Position numbers and translations under genes: made by a program. Of a stretch of 38,574 nucleotides of DNA, positions 1 to 10,251 are shown one piece after another. The DNA lies in the NCBI GenBank assembly GCA_021787365.1, contig JAJYMB010000009.1, forward strand, positions 1 through 38,574. Reading direction: 5' to 3'. The notes beneath the pieces were generated by a model. It saw nothing but the letters and a program-made list of their open reading frames with translations. It had not been told where the DNA came from and ran no database searches. Position 1 is the stretch's first letter; every line of letters begins with the position of its first letter. The DNA is from Actinomycetes bacterium (GTDB taxonomy: Bacteria > Actinomycetota > Acidimicrobiia > Acidimicrobiales > Palsa-688).

Positions 1-125
1 AGGCTCTTGACGCCCCGCTCAGCCCGCCGCCTCTCGACGACGAACCGGGGCCTGCTACCGGGCTCTCCGGCGTTTACCCGGACGGGACTCTCACCCGCTG
101 GGTTGATCCAGTTTCCAGGACGCAC
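1..125 (-). mobile_element. Possible 5' end of a group II intron, cut by the window edge
   Basis: Read on the minus strand from position 125, the sequence begins GTGCGTCCTGG and continues with GGGTGAGAGTCCC. A GUGCG 5' terminus and a GGGUGA(A/G)AGUCCC hairpin near the start are common in bacterial group II introns. The rest of the ribozyme and any maturase gene would lie left of the window and cannot be seen. No maturase reading frame is present here. The element would sit about 320 bases downstream of the dinG stop codon. This is recognition by motif only. An insertion-sequence end or unrelated structured DNA is the alternative. Confidence 0.38.
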
Positions 126-444
126 CATGAGAGCCAGTGTACAACCTCAAACGCATGTCTGCGCACTCAACCGTAACTATTGGGTAGCAGTTCACTACCC
201 TTCGTTGGGGGAAATTACATGCGGTCGGCCCGAGAGACCGTTCGGAGACCGGTCGCACCAAGGTGCTGTTCGATCGGACCACGCAGGCAGGACCTCGCCT
301 GTCAGCCGGGAGCCGAGCTTGCCCCCGGCGGCGTAGTGCCAGCGGGCGACCTGGGGGATGAGCGCAACGGGGGGAGGCAGCCAAGGGGCTCGGAAGTCAC
401 GTCAAGCCTTCACCCGAAACCTGCCGTCGTGCTGAACTTAGGCG
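126..444. other. Intergenic stretch without a supported gene
   Basis: No convincing coding region is visible. The open frames on both strands are low-complexity Arg/Pro/Gly-rich shadows typical of high-GC DNA. The only clear structure is a short stem-loop at 182-200, with arms GGGTAG and CTACCC around a 7-base loop. It lies between the dinG stop codon and the putative intron end, so it could be a transcription end point for the dinG operon, but no T-rich tract follows it on the minus strand. Confidence 0.5.
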
Positions 445-2565
<2,121 letters not shown>

Positions 2566-2581
2566 CGCTTACCGGCGGCGT

Positions 2582-3460
2582 TCAGGCCCGTTTGTAGGCC
2601 CTCGTCGCCAGCGGCACGAAGACGATCAGGGCACCGAGCGCCCACGCCAGGCTCTGCCAGAGCGCCGAACCAAGGGTCTGGCCCACCGCAGCCTGCACCT
2701 TGTCCCCCAAAGCGAGGATGCGCAGGGCGTTGATCACGACCGTGAACGGCTGGTGGCGGGCAAAACCCTGCAGCCACGAGGGCATCGATGCGATGGGGAC
2801 GAAGGCAGAGGACACGAAGGTGAGCGGGAACACCCATATGAGACCGAACGCCTGCACCGCCTCCTCGTCTTTCACCGCCAAGCCGATGAGCGCTGACACG
2901 CTGCAGACACTGAGGCCGAGCAAGGTTGCGAGCAAGACCATGCCAACGGCTCCCACGGCACCGCCGCTGAAGCGGAACCCCACCGCGTAGCCGACCCCAA
3001 CCATCACCAGCACGGTCACGAGGAGCCGGAGGGTGTCCGCCACGAGCCGGCCAGCAAGGAAGGCGACCCGGGCGGACGGCATGCTCTTTATCCTGTCCAC
3101 GCCGCCCCGCTGCAACTCGCGCGCCAACCCGATCGCCGTGCTGAAGGAGGCAAAACCCGCTGTCTGGCCGATCACGCCCGGGATCAAGTAGTCCACGTAG
3201 CCGCCCGGGACCGGTACATGGATCGCGCCGCCGAACACGTAGCGGAACAGCAGCGTGAACATCACCGGCTGCACCACGGTGAAAAAGATGTACGCCGGCA
3301 CCCTGAACCAGATGATGAGGTTGCGCTTGGTGATGACGAGCGTGTCCTCGAACGCCCACCTCACCCGCCGGGCGACGCTCGGCTCTGGCGGCGCGCCGCC
3401 GGCCTCCCAGGCGGTGCCGGCACCGGCCTGCGCGCCGGCGCCAACTTGGGCTGCCTCCAT
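2582..3460 (-). CDS. ABC-2 type transporter permease (DrrB-like)
   Basis: This is the membrane subunit of an ABC-2 exporter, probably pairing with the ATPase encoded just upstream to export a hydrophobic compound, drug or envelope lipid. The product has a short charged N-terminus (MEAAQVG...), then about six hydrophobic segments. Typical family stretches are FFTVVQPVMFTLLFRYVFGG, YVDYLIPGVIGQT and the FVSSAFVPIASMP loop before the last helices. Length (about 292 residues) suits DrrB-like permeases. I chose ATG at 3460 because AGGAGG lies six bases upstream; a GTG three bases earlier is the alternative. The start overlaps the ATPase stop (TGATG), so translation is probably coupled. Substrate cannot be inferred. 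Confidence 0.88.
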   Translation of the reverse strand: MEAAQVGAGAQAGAGTAWEAGGAPPEPSVARRVRWAFEDTLVITKRNLIIWFRVPAYIFFTVVQPVMFTLLFRYVFGGAIHVPVPGGYVDYLIPGVIGQTAGFASFSTAIGLARELQRGGVDRIKSMPSARVAFLAGRLVADTLRLLVTVLVMVGVGYAVGFRFSGGAVGAVGMVLLATLLGLSVCSVSALIGLAVKDEEAVQAFGLIWVFPLTFVSSAFVPIASMPSWLQGFARHQPFTVVINALRILALGDKVQAAVGQTLGSALWQSLAWALGALIVFVPLATRAYKRA

Positions 3461-4458
3461 CACATGCCTCCTCTCTCGCGGCCTCTGTCACGGCGCCGGG
3501 CCTTGGCCGTGCCGTCACCGCTCGCCGCCGCCGCTTCGGCTGCATGACCTGTCAAGGACATGAAAACGTCGTCGAGGGAAGGCCTCCGCAGCGCCATCCC
3601 CGCCGTGACGACCGCGGCGGCGTCCAGGCACCGCACGGCTTCGACCAGCACCTGGGAACCGCGACCGCCGGCGTGCACCTGGACCCGCGCCGCATCGAGG
3701 TCGACGCCGGGGTTCCCTTCCCCGAGGGACGCTACGGCCTCGACAGCGGCACCCAAGCGCGCCCTGTCGGTCACGGAAAACTCGACCACGTCACCACCGA
3801 TGCGGTCCTTCAACTGTTCGGGCGTGCCCTCCGCGATCACCTGGCCGTGGTCTATCACGACGATGCTGCCAGCGAGCTCGTCCGCTTCGTCGAGGTACTG
3901 GGTAGTGAGCAGCAACGTTGTACCGCCGGCAACGAGCTCCCGGATTATCCCCCACATCCCGACCCTGCTGCGTGGGTCGAGGCCCGTGGTCGGCTCGTCA
4001 AGGAAAAGGACACTCGGGTGCCCAGTCAGGTCGAGGCGCCGGAGCATCCCTCCCGAGTAGGTCTTGGCTTGCCTACCGCCGGCGTCGGCAAGGTCAAAAC
4101 GCTGGAGGAGCTCGCGCGCCCTCTGCCGGGACGCCGCTTTCCCGAGGTGGTAGAGGCGCCCGGCCATTTCCAGGTTTTCGAAACCAGTCAGGTCCGGGGC
4201 GATAGCCGTCGCCTGGCCGGTGAGGCCGATCACTCGCCTTACGGCCGCCGGGTGACGGGCGACGTCCAGACCGCAGACCTTCGCCCGGCCACCGTCGGGT
4301 TCGATCAGCGTCGTGAGGATCCGCACGGCAGTCGTTTTGCCCGCCCCATTGGGCCCGAGCATCCCCAGCACGTGGCCCTCGGGGACGGAGAAGTCGACTC
4401 CGCGCAGCGCCTCGACCTTGCCGAAAGACTTGCGCAGGCCCTCGACTTCGATGATCAC
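3460..4458 (-). CDS. ABC transporter ATP-binding protein (DrrA-like)
   Basis: This ATPase would power the neighbouring ABC-2 permease. Starting from GTG at 4458 gives 332 residues beginning MIIEVEGLRKSFG, the usual N-terminus of DrrA-type ATPases. Walker A GPNGAGKTT is at about 35-43, the signature YSGGMLRR at about 134-141, and Walker B LFLDEPTTGLDP at about 151-162, followed by the D-loop and the H-loop region LLLTTQYLDEADELA. The C-terminal extension carries the DrrA-type regulatory domain. The GTG start overlaps the RNase HII stop (GTGA), with GAAGG upstream. The spacing between the signature and Walker B is about four residues shorter than in typical members (LDLTGHPSVLFLDEP), which may affect a core helix; see findings. 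Confidence 0.9.
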   Translation of the reverse strand: MIIEVEGLRKSFGKVEALRGVDFSVPEGHVLGMLGPNGAGKTTAVRILTTLIEPDGGRAKVCGLDVARHPAAVRRVIGLTGQATAIAPDLTGFENLEMAGRLYHLGKAASRQRARELLQRFDLADAGGRQAKTYSGGMLRRLDLTGHPSVLFLDEPTTGLDPRSRVGMWGIIRELVAGGTTLLLTTQYLDEADELAGSIVVIDHGQVIAEGTPEQLKDRIGGDVVEFSVTDRARLGAAVEAVASLGEGNPGVDLDAARVQVHAGGRGSQVLVEAVRCLDAAAVVTAGMALRRPSLDDVFMSLTGHAAEAAAASGDGTAKARRRDRGRERGGM

Positions 4459-5291
4459 GGCCCTGTGCCTTCGGGCCCGCTCCAGCCCTCGAGCCCGGGC
4501 TCCTCCCCGATGCGGGCGCCCGCGCCCCACCCGGAGCCATCGCCGTCTGGCCCGTCCAGGCCCTCACCCCGCTCGGGGCCGCCGTCTACCCTCGTAGCGC
4601 GCATTTCCCAACAGAGCGCGTCCATGAAGACCCAGGTCCTCCTGTGGATTGCGGACGGGCCGTAAGCCTGGAGCGCCATCTTGTGGCGCCAGCAGGGATA
4701 ACCCTTGTTGTGCTCGAACTCATAGGGCGGGAAGTTGGGCGCCAGCGACCTCATGAAGCGGTCCCGGGTCACCTTTGCCAGTATGGACGCCGCCGCGATC
4801 GAAAGGCAACGGCGGTCACCTCCCACGATCTTCTCCACGTGGGCAACGCCCGCGAAGTCCCACTTCCCGTCGAGCAGCACAACGCTCGGCGCGACCCCGA
4901 GGGCCTCCAATGCCCGCCTGGCAGCGAGGCGCTGGGCTTCTGCCATCCCGAGCGAGTCGCACTCCTGCTGGCTCGCCGATCCGACCGCCCAGGCCGAGCA
5001 CCAAGAAGCGACGCGGCCAAAAAGCTCCTCCCTGCGCTGCTCCGTGAGCATCTTCGAGTCCCGCACCCCGTACACACGACGACCCTTCGGCAGCACCGCC
5101 GCCCCGACCATGATCGGGCCGGCCCAGGCGCCCCGCCCGACCTCGTCCATCCCGACCACGACATCGTGGCCCGCCGCCCACGAGCTGCGCTCGAACTCGA
5201 GCGTGGGCGCAGCACCACAGGCCGGGCGGCGCAAAACCCCGCTCTTCCTCCCCGCTCCCCCACCGCCCGCTGCAGCGCTCGCCCTTGGCAC
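4455..5291 (-). CDS. rnhB: Ribonuclease HII
   Basis: RNase HII cleaves RNA in RNA-DNA hybrids and starts removal of single ribonucleotides from DNA. The product of 278 residues carries the family signature GMDEVGRGAWAGP at about 47-59 with catalytic Asp49 and Glu50, a further Asp in LLDGKWDF at about 141, and the SIAAASILAKVTRDR block with Asp177. The HNKGYPCWRH motif follows. A 30-residue N-terminal extension and an acidic/Gly-rich C-terminal tail after about residue 238 lie outside the family core. The GTG start at 5291 is 9 bases from the upstream rpiB-like stop; an internal start nearer the core is possible. The stop overlaps the ABC ATPase start. Confidence 0.93.
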   Translation of the reverse strand: MPRASAAAGGGGAGRKSGVLRRPACGAAPTLEFERSSWAAGHDVVVGMDEVGRGAWAGPIMVGAAVLPKGRRVYGVRDSKMLTEQRREELFGRVASWCSAWAVGSASQQECDSLGMAEAQRLAARRALEALGVAPSVVLLDGKWDFAGVAHVEKIVGGDRRCLSIAAASILAKVTRDRFMRSLAPNFPPYEFEHNKGYPCWRHKMALQAYGPSAIHRRTWVFMDALCWEMRATRVDGGPERGEGLDGPDGDGSGWGAGARIGEEPGLEGWSGPEGTGP

Positions 5292-5300
5292 CCTGCCCCC

Positions 5301-5708
5301 CTACGCGAGAAGAGCGACTTGGTCAGCTTCGCTGTCGTCGGGCCCCGTCGCCAGGAAGGCTTCGGCGATCTCGCGAGCCACTTCTGCGGTCGCGAGACGG
5401 AGGGAAAGCGCCAGCACATTGGCGTCGTTCCAGCGCCGGGCTCCCCGGGCAGTCTCCGCATCGACGCACAGCGCCGCCCTCACGCCGCTCACCTTGTTGG
5501 CCGCCATGGCGACTCCTGTCCCAGTGAAGCACCAAACGATGCCGGTGTCGGCCTCACCGGCGGCCACCGCCTCGCCGACGGCCCGGCCCACCTCGGCCCA
5601 GCGCTGCCCGTCACCGACAACGGTGACCTCATGGCCCAGCTCGGTCAGGTACGCCCGAAGCTCCTCGGTGGCCGGCGTGGCCTCGTCCGTACCGAAGGCA
5701 ACCCTCAT
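5301..5708 (-). CDS. RpiB/LacAB-family sugar-phosphate isomerase
   Basis: This is a small (135-residue) enzyme of the ribose-5-phosphate isomerase B / galactose-6-phosphate isomerase family, which interconverts aldose and ketose phosphates. Family features are the N-terminal MRVAFGTDEAT strand, GIVWCFTGTGVAMAANKVSG with the conserved Cys at about residue 61, VRAALCVDAETARGARRWND, and NVLALSLR. The usual SDHAG motif, which supplies an active-site His in classical RpiB, reads TDEAT here, so the exact substrate may differ. I took ATG 5708 as start because the homologous sequence begins there. It is the first gene of the minus-strand operon that continues to rnhB and dinG, and diverges from fbiD. 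Confidence 0.85.
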   Translation of the reverse strand: MRVAFGTDEATPATEELRAYLTELGHEVTVVGDGQRWAEVGRAVGEAVAAGEADTGIVWCFTGTGVAMAANKVSGVRAALCVDAETARGARRWNDANVLALSLRLATAEVAREIAEAFLATGPDDSEADQVALLA

Positions 5709-5835
5709 CAATCCCAACCTAGCTCCCGCCCGGGTAGGCTGCGTCCAGGAGCCTTGGCCCGGTCGTGTGCCGAGAAGGCCTTTCTCACCACCCTGGGGCA
5801 CCGATCCTGACCGGACGAAGGTTGCCTGTCCTGGC

Positions 5836-5865
5836 ACTGGGCGTAGGACGACTGGGCGTAGGATG
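5836..5865 (+). repeat. Tandem 15-base duplication ending in the fbiD start codon
   Basis: Two adjacent 15-base copies (5836-5850 and 5851-5865) differ at one base: ACTGGGCGTAGGACG then ACTGGGCGTAGGATG. The single difference turns ACG in the first copy into the ATG start codon in the second. Confidence 0.8.
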
Positions 5866-6444
5866 AGCGCGGTGGACAGAGCCCGGGGCCACGCGGTGGT
5901 TTTGGTCCCGGTCAAGGCCTTCGGTCAAGCAAAGATGCGCCTCTCGGCCGTCCTCACGCCCGCTGACCGGGCCGCCCTGGCCAAGAGGCTGGCAGCGCAC
6001 GTCGTATCGGCGGCGCGGCCGCTACCGGTCGCAGTTGTGTGCGACGACCCCGAAGTGGCCCTCTGGGCGCAAGACCTGGGCGCACAAGTGGTGAGCGAAC
6101 CCGGCGTCGGGCTCAACGCTGCGGTTGCGGCTGCTTTCGCCCACCTCGCATCGCAGGGTTACGACCGGGTGATAGTGGCACATGGTGACCTGCCACTCGC
6201 GACCCACCTCGCCTGGTTGGCAAAAGAAGAGGGCATAGTGCTGGTCCCCGACCGCCACCGCGACGGGACCAACGTGATCAGCCTTCCCGCCGCGTGTGGC
6301 TTCTGCTTCGCTTATGGCCCCGGCTCCTTCGCACGCCACCAGCAAGAGGCCGAGCGGACGGGCTACCCCTGGAAAGTGGTCTATGACGACTCGCTGGCCT
6401 GGGACGTCGACCTACCCGACGACATGTCTGCGGTCGCACCTTAG
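5863..6444 (+). CDS. fbiD: Phosphoenolpyruvate/2-phospholactate guanylyltransferase (FbiD/CofC)
   Basis: This enzyme guanylates phosphoenolpyruvate (or 2-phospholactate) to make the side-chain precursor of coenzyme F420. The 193-residue product shows the CofC/FbiD pattern: VVLVPVKAFGQAKMRLS near the N-terminus (the nucleotide-binding loop with basic residues), PVAVVCDDPEVA, GLNAAVAAAFAHL, VIVAHGDLPLA, and near the C-terminus LVPDRHRDGTNVISLP and WDVDLPDDM. Length and motif order fit the family well. ATG 5863 begins 19 residues before the conserved block; GTG 5872 is an alternative. It is transcribed away from the rpiB-like gene and has no other F420 gene beside it in this window. Confidence 0.9.
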   Translation: MSAVDRARGHAVVLVPVKAFGQAKMRLSAVLTPADRAALAKRLAAHVVSAARPLPVAVVCDDPEVALWAQDLGAQVVSEPGVGLNAAVAAAFAHLASQGYDRVIVAHGDLPLATHLAWLAKEEGIVLVPDRHRDGTNVISLPAACGFCFAYGPGSFARHQQEAERTGYPWKVVYDDSLAWDVDLPDDMSAVAP

Positions 6445-6639
6445 AACTCCGAACTTGGCCACGCCCAAAGCCGGCGTCCAACCTACGTGAGCGCGAACGA
6501 CCCCACCGCCGTCAACCTGCCATGACGATCACACCGCCACAGCACCCGTTGGCGCCCGCCTCAACCGTGAGCCCCGACAAGAGGCTTCTGGCCGGCGAGC
6601 GCCGGGACGGTCTGCTGAATTGTTGCTGAGACAGTACGA
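6445..6639. other. Convergent intergenic region between fbiD and hup
   Basis: Two converging genes end here. A short stem-loop at 6592-6605 (CCGGC, loop GAGC, GCCGG) could help end transcription, but neither side has a clear T-tract. No coding signal was seen. Confidence 0.35.
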
Positions 6640-7305
6640 CTAGGCCCTCGAGCCCCGGGACCGGCCCGCAGCCTTGGTGGCCTTGGTTGCCCGTGCCGTG
6701 GTCTTGGCCGTGGTCTTGGCCGTGGTCTTGGCTGCCGTCTTGGCCGTCGCCCTGGTCGCCGCAGTCGCCCGCTTGGCGGGGGCCTTTGCCACCGTGGCTG
6801 CCGTCTTCCGGGTCGTCGTACGCGCCGTTGGGGCGGCCTTTACGGCAGCGGAGGCCTTCCGGCCGCCTCTTGCCGGCGCCGCCTTCGCAGCAGCGGCCTT
6901 GGTCGTCTTGACTGCTTTGGTCGCGCGGGCTGCAGTAGCACCACGAGCCGCGCCAACACGGCCGCCTCTGCCGGGAGCAGCCTTGGCGGCCGCAGCAGTT
7001 TTCGCCGCCGCCTTCCTGCCGGCGGCCTTCTTGGTGTTGAGGGACACCTTGAAGCCGGCTGCCGGGCTGAAACGGATGCCCTTGGACGCAGCGATCTTGA
7101 CGGGCTGACCTGTCCGCGGGTTGCGGCCGGTACGTGCCTTGCGCGCCGTCGGGTTGAAGCTACCGAAACCGTAGATCGTCACCCTGTTGCCGGCACGCAC
7201 CTGGTTGCCGATTGTCGTGACGAAGGATTCGATCGCCTCCTCGGCTTGGCGCCGGGCTAGGCCTGTCGTGGTCACTATCTCTTCTATTAGCTGGGAGCGG
7301 TTCAA
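6640..7305 (-). CDS. hup: HU-family DNA-binding protein with Lys/Ala/Thr-rich C-terminal tail
   Basis: This is a nucleoid-associated, DNA-bending HU protein of the actinobacterial type. The first ~95 residues are the HU fold: MNRSQLIEEIVTTTGL, the TIYGFGSFNPTARKARTGRN beta-arm region with the conserved GRNPRTG, and IRFSPAAGFK. The remaining ~125 residues form a basic tail rich in Ala, Lys, Thr and Arg, including KTTA repeats, like the tails of mycobacterial and streptomycete HupB/HupS, which bind DNA non-specifically. The start is a TTG at 7305 placed four bases after a perfect AGGAGG, so it is well supported. A SigA-like promoter lies upstream. Confidence 0.95.
   Translation of the reverse strand: MNRSQLIEEIVTTTGLARRQAEEAIESFVTTIGNQVRAGNRVTIYGFGSFNPTARKARTGRNPRTGQPVKIAASKGIRFSPAAGFKVSLNTKKAAGRKAAAKTAAAAKAAPGRGGRVGAARGATAARATKAVKTTKAAAAKAAPARGGRKASAAVKAAPTARTTTRKTAATVAKAPAKRATAATRATAKTAAKTTAKTTAKTTARATKATKAAGRSRGSRA
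6695..6742 (-). repeat. Tandem 12-base repeats in the hup tail
   Basis: Three perfect copies of GCCGTGGTCTTG (plus-strand reading, 6695-6730) and a fourth degenerate copy (6731-6742) encode consecutive KTTA units of the HU tail. Copy number could vary between strains by slippage or recombination. Confidence 0.85.
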
Positions 7306-7309
7306 CGCA

Positions 7310-7315
7310 CCTCCT
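7310..7315 (-). promoter_or_regulatory. Ribosome binding site setting the TTG start of hup
   Basis: The minus strand reads AGGAGG, four bases before TTG at 7305-7303. It is a perfect Shine-Dalgarno core and is the main reason for accepting a TTG start. Confidence 0.85.
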
Positions 7316-7358
7316 ATGGATGGGGAAGTTAGGCAGTTGCTAGCTGTCTAAGCTCATC

Positions 7359-7387
7359 ATCAAATACTGTTCTGGCGCCAAAGTCAA
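7359..7387 (-). promoter_or_regulatory. Probable SigA-type promoter of hup
   Basis: On the minus strand TTGACT (7387-7382) is followed after 17 bases by TTTGAT (7364-7359). The -35 box matches the consensus at five of six bases; the -10 box is weaker. The 5' leader would be about 45 bases. Confidence 0.45.
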
Positions 7388-7542
7388 GTATTCCCCCCTG
7401 CGATGCCTCTCTACACCTGCACCAACGCGCCGGCTGCGACGCCAACAAGGCCCCTCCACGGCTTCTCCTGGGGGGCCAAAGACACCGCCGGGGAAGCCCA
7501 ATTAGCCCCTCTGCCTGCACAGATCTGCCAAGATGGCTGGGC

Positions 7543-10251
7543 ATGAGCACGGACATGGGACGAGACGGCAACCACAAGGCGACCGCTGCAGAATGGGGAC
7601 GCCTCGAAGAAGCCAACAGCGACGGCACCCCTTGGAGACGCTGGGGCCCGTACCTCGCCGAGCGGGCCTGGGGGACGGTGCGGGAGGACTACTCGCCGGA
7701 CGGGGACGCCTGGGCGTACTTCCCCTTCGAGCAAGCCGCTTCGCGCGCCTACCGCTGGAGCGAGGACGGCATGGCGGGAATCTGCGACGAGGACCAGGTG
7801 CTGTGCGCCGCCCTCGCATTGTGGAACGGCCAAGACCCTTGCCTCAAGGAACGTCTCTTCGGCCTCACCAACGCGCAAGGCAACCACGGCGAGGATGTCA
7901 AGGAATGTTGGTGGTACCTGGACGCCACCCCGACCTCGAGCTGGCTCCAGTGGCGTTACCACTACCCGCAGGCACGGTTCCCCTACGAGCAGCTGGTGGC
8001 CGAAAACGCTAAGCGCGGCCGGGACATGCCTGAGTTCGAGCTTGTAGACACAGGGGTCTTCGCCGAGGGCCGGTTCTTCGCTGTGACCGTGACCTGGGCC
8101 AAGGCTGGCCCAGAAGACATATGCTGGCTCATAGAAGCCACCAACCACGGGCCTGACGCTGCTCCCCTCGACATCCTGCCGACGGCTTGGTTCCGCAATC
8201 TTTGGAGCTGGGAGCCGGGCATTGCCAAACCCACCATCACGGCTACTACCGCGCCCAAGGGGTCTGCAGCCCGGTTGGTGCTCGAGAGCGACAGGTTGGG
8301 CACGTTGGCACTGGTTGGTGGGCCGGGCCAGGACGGTGGCGCACCGGAGCCGCTCGTGTGCGACAACGAGACCAACGCCGCCAAGCTGTGGGGATCTCCG
8401 GGAGCGGAGATCCCGGGCCCGCGCTACCCCAAGGACGGGATCTCGGACCACGTCGTGCACGGGGCGGCGTCGGTCAACCCGTCCCTCACCGGTACAAAGG
8501 CGGCCCTTCACTACCACTTCGAGGTCGAAGCGGGGGCAACCGTGTCGGTCAGGCTGCGCTTCGGGCGCCAGAGCGGCGATCTCGGAGCTGGCTTCGACGC
8601 CGTCCTGGCCACGCGCAAGGCCGAGGCAGACGAGTACTTCGAGACCCTCGCGCCCGGAGACGCAGGCAAAGAAGAGGGCAAGGTCCTTCGCCAGGCGGCT
8701 GCGGGGATGCTCTGGTGCAAGCAGTTTTACCACTACGACGTCGAACGCTGGCTCGAGGGTGACCCCTTGCAGCCCGCCCCGCCCCCCAGCCGGAAAAACG
8801 GGCGTAACTGCGGCTGGCGCCACGTGTTCAACCACGAGGTGATCTCGATGCCGGACTCTTGGGAGTACCCGTGGTTCGCCGCGTGGGACCTCGCGTTCCA
8901 CGCCATCGCGCTCGCCCACCTCGACCCCGACTTTGCCAAGGCCCAGTTGCTCCTGCTCTCCCGCGAGTGGTACATGCACCCGAACGGGCAGTTCCCTGCT
9001 TACGAGTGGGACTTCGGCGACGTCAACCCCCCCGTGCAGGCGTGGGCGGCACTGGAGGTTTGGCGCGCCGATGCCCGCCGGCGGGCACAGGTGGGGATGG
9101 CGCCCGACAACGACTTCCTCGAGCGCATGTTCCACAAGCTGCTCATCAACTTCACGTGGTGGGTCAACCGCAAGGATGCCGAGGGCAACAACCTCTTCGA
9201 GGGTGGCTTCCTCGGGCTCGACAACATCGGGCTCTTCGACCGGTCGCAGCCCTTGCCCGCCCAGGGCGTCCTCGAGCAGTCGGACGGCACTGCCTGGATG
9301 GCCATGTACTGCCTATCGATGCTCGAGATGGCGCTCAGGCTTTGCGACACCGACCAAACCTACGAAGACGTAGCCATCAAGTTTTACGAGCACTTCACCT
9401 ACATAGCGGCTGCGGTCCACGGCGGCGGGCTGTGGGACCCTGAAGACGGCTTCTTCTACGACGTGATCCACTTCGCCGACGGCAGCCACCTGCCGGTGAA
9501 AGCGCGCTCCATGGTGGGCATCGTCCCGCTCTTCGCCGTCACGACCCTGCACCCAGACCTCGCCGCCAGGCTCCACGAGTTCATGGCGCACATCAGGTGG
9601 TTCGAGGAGAGCAAGCCACGCCTCGCCGCGTCGGTCGCCCACACGCAGTCCCCCGGGAGCGAGGGGCGGCGCTTGATGTCGGTCGTCGACGAGGAGGGCT
9701 TGCGCAAGTCGTTACGTTGCGTGCTCGACCCCGAGGAGATGCTCTCGCCCCACGGTGTGAGGAGCCTGTCGCTCTATCACCGGGAGCACCCGCTCACGCT
9801 CGGTTTCGGAGGCCAGACCTACAGCATCGACTACGAGCCGGCCGAGTCGACGACGGCCATGTTCGGAGGCAACTCCAACTGGCGGGGGCCGGTGTGGTTC
9901 CCCCTCAACATGCTCTTGATAGAGGCCCTCCAGCGCTACAGCAGGTACTTCGGGGACGGCTGGCGCGTCGAATGCCCAACCGGTTCTGGCCACCAGATGA
10001 GCTTGGCCGAAGTCGCAGGGGAACTTTCCCGCCGGCTCGTGTCGCTCTTCCTACCCGGGCCCGATGGGCGCCGGCCGGCCCACGGCGACAACGCCACGAT
10101 CGCCGCCGACCCGGCGTGGCGCGACCTCATCTGGTTCCACGAGTACTTTCACGGCGACACAGGTGCGGGCCTCGGCGCCAGCCACCAGACCGGTTGGACC
10201 GGCCTCGTGGTCCACCTACTCTGCGCGAAGCACCTACCGCCGATTGGCTAG
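7543..10251 (+). CDS. GH63/MGH1-type glucosidase
   Basis: This large cytoplasmic (no signal peptide) glycoside hydrolase has an (alpha/alpha)6-barrel of the GH63/mannosylglycerate-hydrolase-like type and probably trims alpha-glucosyl residues from an oligosaccharide or glucosylglycerate-like compound. The 902-residue product starts with a beta-rich N-terminal domain (WGPYLAERAWGTVREDYS, DAWAYFPFEQA). The barrel includes WFAAWDLAFHAIALAHLDP with a candidate catalytic Asp near residue 449, YEWDFGDVNPPVQAWA, EQSDGTAWMA, and near the C-terminus SNWRGPVWFPLN at about 777-788 and DTGAGLGASHQTGW. ATG 7543 is used; ATG 7555 is an alternative. The stop overlaps the convergent pyrophosphorylase stop by four bases. 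Substrate is inferred from family only. Confidence 0.88.
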   Translation: MSTDMGRDGNHKATAAEWGRLEEANSDGTPWRRWGPYLAERAWGTVREDYSPDGDAWAYFPFEQAASRAYRWSEDGMAGICDEDQVLCAALALWNGQDPCLKERLFGLTNAQGNHGEDVKECWWYLDATPTSSWLQWRYHYPQARFPYEQLVAENAKRGRDMPEFELVDTGVFAEGRFFAVTVTWAKAGPEDICWLIEATNHGPDAAPLDILPTAWFRNLWSWEPGIAKPTITATTAPKGSAARLVLESDRLGTLALVGGPGQDGGAPEPLVCDNETNAAKLWGSPGAEIPGPRYPKDGISDHVVHGAASVNPSLTGTKAALHYHFEVEAGATVSVRLRFGRQSGDLGAGFDAVLATRKAEADEYFETLAPGDAGKEEGKVLRQAAAGMLWCKQFYHYDVERWLEGDPLQPAPPPSRKNGRNCGWRHVFNHEVISMPDSWEYPWFAAWDLAFHAIALAHLDPDFAKAQLLLLSREWYMHPNGQFPAYEWDFGDVNPPVQAWAALEVWRADARRRAQVGMAPDNDFLERMFHKLLINFTWWVNRKDAEGNNLFEGGFLGLDNIGLFDRSQPLPAQGVLEQSDGTAWMAMYCLSMLEMALRLCDTDQTYEDVAIKFYEHFTYIAAAVHGGGLWDPEDGFFYDVIHFADGSHLPVKARSMVGIVPLFAVTTLHPDLAARLHEFMAHIRWFEESKPRLAASVAHTQSPGSEGRRLMSVVDEEGLRKSLRCVLDPEEMLSPHGVRSLSLYHREHPLTLGFGGQTYSIDYEPAESTTAMFGGNSNWRGPVWFPLNMLLIEALQRYSRYFGDGWRVECPTGSGHQMSLAEVAGELSRRLVSLFLPGPDGRRPAHGDNATIAADPAWRDLIWFHEYFHGDTGAGLGASHQTGWTGLVVHLLCAKHLPPIG

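Noticed and set aside
7..336. 109-codon open frame near the left edge
   Set aside because: No family resemblance and it overlaps a region with structured, intron-like sequence; not supported as a protein.
3544..4665. 373-codon open frame on the plus strand
   Set aside because: It is antisense to the ABC ATPase and RNase HII, both of which have clear motifs.
7411..9135. 574-codon open frame on the minus strand
   Set aside because: It is antisense to the well-supported GH63-type glucosidase, has no recognisable motifs and has the Arg/Val/Gly/Pro-rich composition of a GC-driven shadow.
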